Position numbers and translations under genes: made by a program. Positions 4,885 through 6,572 of a stretch of 6,572 nt of DNA are shown piece after piece. Positions within the stretch are counted from its first letter, which is position 1; the number at the start of each line of letters is the position of its first letter. The DNA is from Deltaproteobacteria bacterium (GTDB taxonomy: Bacteria; Desulfobacterota; G020345765), in NCBI GenBank assembly GCA_030616835.1, contig JAUWWP010000153.1, positions 1 to 6,572 of the forward strand, written 5' to 3'. Below the pieces are notes generated by a model. The model had not been told where the DNA came from, did not search any database, and saw only the letters and a program-made list of their open reading frames with translations.

Positions 4885-6276
4885 ATGAAAAACAATATCC
4901 TCTTAGCTTTCGGGAGCGCTTTTCTGGTCATCGCCGCCTTATCCACTCAGGTACTGGGCAGCCAGACGGCAGTGGGGGTTATCCCCTTCACCAATCTAAC
5001 CAGGAGCGAGGAACTGGCATGGTTTGGTGAGGGGATAGCTCAGAAGATCGGAGCGGAACTGGCCAAGGAGCAATCTCTCGAGCCGGCAGGTAAGGAGAAG
5101 ATGGAAAGGGCACTGGTGGTGGTTGGTGTAGATAGGGGAGAGTCAATGGATGTTAAGCGAGCTACCGAGGTAGGAGTGATTGTGGGGGCAGAGGTGATCA
5201 TATTTGGGGACTATCAAAAATTTGCGAATCAGATGCAGATTACTGCTCATCTGGTAAGGGTAAAAACGGGAAATGTGATGACAACGATCTCAAAAAAGGG
5301 GGAGGTTGATAAGATCTTTGATCTTCAGGATCAGGTAGTGATAAATGTCGGGGATTACCTCAGAAGGACCATAACCGCTCCCAAGGGAAAACCCTCTTCC
5401 CCTCCAAAAGAGGAGACCCCCTCTACCCCTAAGGGAGCTAAGGCTGCTGCTGGTTCGCAAAAAATAGCCGAAGCCAAACAGGCCTCACCCACAAAGGCGA
5501 AAAAAGGTTACTTGGCCGCCAAGGAAGATGAAGCGACCATGAGAATTATTGCCAAGCAGAGAGGAGGTTCCTTACCCGCTGAGCGGGAGAGAGGTGGCGG
5601 GAGGCCGCTGGGGTATACTGCCGGTACCGAAAACGAGGCTACCCGAATCCTGCTGCAAAGACAAAAGGCATTAGAAAAAACAGGTGCTCCAACCGGCTCA
5701 CCGAAGGAGCGATTAAAAGCTAAGGCGGCGGAGTGGTACAACAGGGGGGTAGAATTAGGAGATAGCTCAGATGAAGAGATGGCCTGCTATAAGAAAGCAC
5801 TGGAAATTGACCCCACCTTTGAGCGAGCCTATTATAACTTAGGCTCGATCTATATCCAGCGAGGAATGATTGATGAATCAATAATATATTTCAGGCGGTT
5901 CCTGACCTATTGCCAGGATCCCGGGGAAAGGGCAGAGATTCAAAATCTGTTGGCGCAGATTGAAGGAGGCCCCACCTCGGTTCCTCCAATAGATGTAGGG
6001 CCGGCAAGTGCTCATACCGCAGAGGAGTGGTACAATAAGGGTAGGAGTTTGAATGACAACTCTGCTCTGGAGATCGAGTACTATAAGAAGGCCATCGAGG
6101 TAAACCCCATCTTTCCCAATGCCCACTATAATCTGGGTCTCGTCTATCATACGTTGGGGAAATATGAAAAGGCCGTAAGAGAGTTCAGGGAATACATGCG
6201 CTATTCAAAGGATTATGCCGAGGTAGAAAGGGTCAGGAGGGTGGTAAAGCAAATAGAGGATTACCTCTCTCAATAG
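4885..6276 (+). CDS. Exported TolB/CsgG-like protein with C-terminal TPR repeats
   Basis: This 463-residue protein starts with a Sec-type signal peptide: Lys near the N-terminus, a hydrophobic core LLAFGSAFLVIAAL (6-19), and likely cleavage after VLG (25). Residues 27-160 resemble a TolB N-terminal/CsgG-like domain, with AVGVIPFTNLT (29-39), a FGEGIAQKIGAEL helix and VGAEVIIFGDY (100-110). A Pro/Lys/Ala-rich linker (about 165-280) holds two copies of a GYxAxxExEATxxI-type motif at 208 and 243. Two TPR-containing blocks follow, 283-342 and 381-440. They align without gaps at an offset of 98 residues and are about 40% identical (EWYN, YKKA, YNLG, FR), a clear internal duplication. Location is the periplasm or the envelope face. 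A role as a scaffold in envelope assembly is inferred; the actual partner is unknown. The gene has its own promoter and no partner downstream in the same operon. Confidence 0.8.
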   Translation: MKNNILLAFGSAFLVIAALSTQVLGSQTAVGVIPFTNLTRSEELAWFGEGIAQKIGAELAKEQSLEPAGKEKMERALVVVGVDRGESMDVKRATEVGVIVGAEVIIFGDYQKFANQMQITAHLVRVKTGNVMTTISKKGEVDKIFDLQDQVVINVGDYLRRTITAPKGKPSSPPKEETPSTPKGAKAAAGSQKIAEAKQASPTKAKKGYLAAKEDEATMRIIAKQRGGSLPAERERGGGRPLGYTAGTENEATRILLQRQKALEKTGAPTGSPKERLKAKAAEWYNRGVELGDSSDEEMACYKKALEIDPTFERAYYNLGSIYIQRGMIDESIIYFRRFLTYCQDPGERAEIQNLLAQIEGGPTSVPPIDVGPASAHTAEEWYNKGRSLNDNSALEIEYYKKAIEVNPIFPNAHYNLGLVYHTLGKYEKAVREFREYMRYSKDYAEVERVRRVVKQIEDYLSQ

Positions 6277-6287
6277 CCTCTACTTAA

Positions 6288-6371
6288 GGGAATAGCAGGG
6301 AGTAGCAAGGAGTAGCCCTTCGACAAGCTCAGGACATGGCAAGGAATAGCAGGGAGTAGCAGGGACTTGAA
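6288..6371 (+). repeat. Interrupted 10-bp tandem repeat (GGGAGTAGCA-like)
   Basis: Units GGGAATAGCA (6288), GGGAGTAGCA (6298) and AGGAGTAGCC (6308) run in tandem. After a 24-bp interruption the series resumes with AGGAATAGCA (6342), GGGAGTAGCA (6352) and a decayed GGGACTTGAA (6362). A 19-bp stretch is repeated exactly at 6289-6307 and 6343-6361. The repeat is noncoding and begins shortly after the TPR gene stop. It is either a simple-sequence expansion or the edge of a dispersed element. Confidence 0.85.
6316..6335 (+). repeat. Possible dispersed intergenic repeat (CTTCGACAAGCTCAGG type)
   Basis: This 20-bp segment interrupts the 10-bp tandem repeat. Its core, CTTCGACAAGCTCAGG, is a sequence I recall recurring between genes in many environmental bacterial genomes, but only one full copy is in this window. 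TTCGACAAGC occurs again at 6477-6486 inside the next gene. Confidence 0.35.
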
Positions 6372-6433
6372 CCCTATCTATTGACATTTGGATTTAACTG
6401 TTTGCCCAGAACAATTCGTGATGAGCCACAAAT

Positions 6434-6572
6434 ATGCCCCCCGCGAAGCTACTGATTGTCAGCAATGAGAAATCCTTTCGACAAGCCCTTCGGGATATCC
6501 TGGTTGATGAAGGGTTCTCCATATTTGAGGCCGAGAATAGAAGCAAGGGAATCAGTATGATCTCTGAATTCG
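6434..6572 (+). CDS. N-terminus of a receiver-domain-like protein lacking the acidic pair (partial)
   Basis: The frame opens at ATG 6434, after an in-frame TGA at 6422-6424, and runs off the right edge after 46 codons. KLLIVSNEKSFRQALRDIL (residues 5-23) followed by EGFSIFEAEN has the beta1-alpha1-beta2 pattern of response-regulator receiver domains. In a normal receiver the residues after LLIV are two or three acids that bind magnesium. Here they read Ser10-Asn11-Glu12, so the usual Asp pair is missing. The phospho-acceptor Asp and output domain lie outside the window. It may be a pseudo-receiver or simply a divergent receiver. There is no clear Shine-Dalgarno. TTGACA at 6381-6386 could be a -35, but no -10 is evident. 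Confidence 0.6.
   Translation, partial: MPPAKLLIVSNEKSFRQALRDILVDEGFSIFEAENRSKGISMISEF

Noticed and set aside
242..5921. Six GGATCC sites (242, 251, 1196, 1299, 2009, 5916), more than expected for 6.6 kb, as a hint to the R-M target
   Set aside because: At 2009 the site simply encodes the Asp-Pro of methylase motif I, others sit in ordinary codons, and excess rather than avoidance is no evidence of specificity.
5508..6150. Two minus-strand ORFs opposite the TPR gene
   Set aside because: They are antisense shadows of repeated, charged TPR coding DNA, without promoter or ribosome site.
6389..6405. Possible sigma-54 promoter (TGG...TTGC) before the receiver gene
   Set aside because: GG and GC are separated by 12 bp rather than the required 10, and the rest of the consensus is absent.
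6477..6486. TTCGACAAGC in the receiver gene as a repeat insertion
   Set aside because: The encoded SFRQALRDIL is normal for a receiver helix, so the 10-base match to 6319-6328 is more simply coincidence.
1..6572. CRISPR array, tRNA or rRNA
   Set aside because: There are no regularly spaced repeat-spacer units of CRISPR size, and no cloverleaf or rRNA-like segment is visible on either strand.

Overview
The window is bacterial: it has sigma-70-type promoters, a purine-rich Shine-Dalgarno before some genes, and a secreted TPR protein with a Sec-type signal peptide and a TolB/CsgG-like domain. The secreted protein suggests a diderm, and the receiver-like protein at the right edge also fits a bacterium. 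I cannot name the lineage. The mix of families and the repeat-rich intergenic DNA fit an uncultivated environmental phylum, but that is an impression.

Layout. (1) 1-317: 3' end of a gene with moderate GC, probably a GHKL/HSP90-like ATP-binding protein. (2) 396-2630: a visibly AT-richer block that looks like a compact restriction-modification module. A small PD-(D/E)XK nuclease gene (+) converges on a DNA methyltransferase gene (-), which follows a small helix-turn-helix gene with TAATG start/stop overlap. (3) 2631-2799: a divergent promoter region. (4) 2800-3330: a THEP1-family P-loop NTPase whose start codon overlaps the stop of an 8-codon upstream ORF. (5) 3457-4697: an AbiEi/AbiEii type IV toxin-antitoxin pair with a near-consensus promoter and an inverted repeat placed like an autoregulatory operator. 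The pair lies between two exact copies of a 28-bp repeat (3343-3370 and 4751-4778). (6) 4885-6276: an exported TolB-like plus TPR protein whose promoter is built from the right-hand repeat. (7) 6277-6433: 10-bp tandem-repeat intergenic DNA. (8) 6434-6572: the start of a receiver-like protein that lacks the usual acidic pair.

The middle of the window (396-4697) reads as a small defence or genomic-stability island between chromosomal genes of different composition. Nuclease, methylase and HTH protein would form a self-contained R-M unit. AbiE would add abortive infection or addiction. The THEP1 NTPase sits between them with its own promoter and may only be a bystander. No transposase or integrase is visible. 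The points most worth checking are the 28-bp repeat that doubles as a promoter and brackets AbiE, the short upstream ORFs next to the starts of three genes that lack a Shine-Dalgarno, and the identity of the R-M module.
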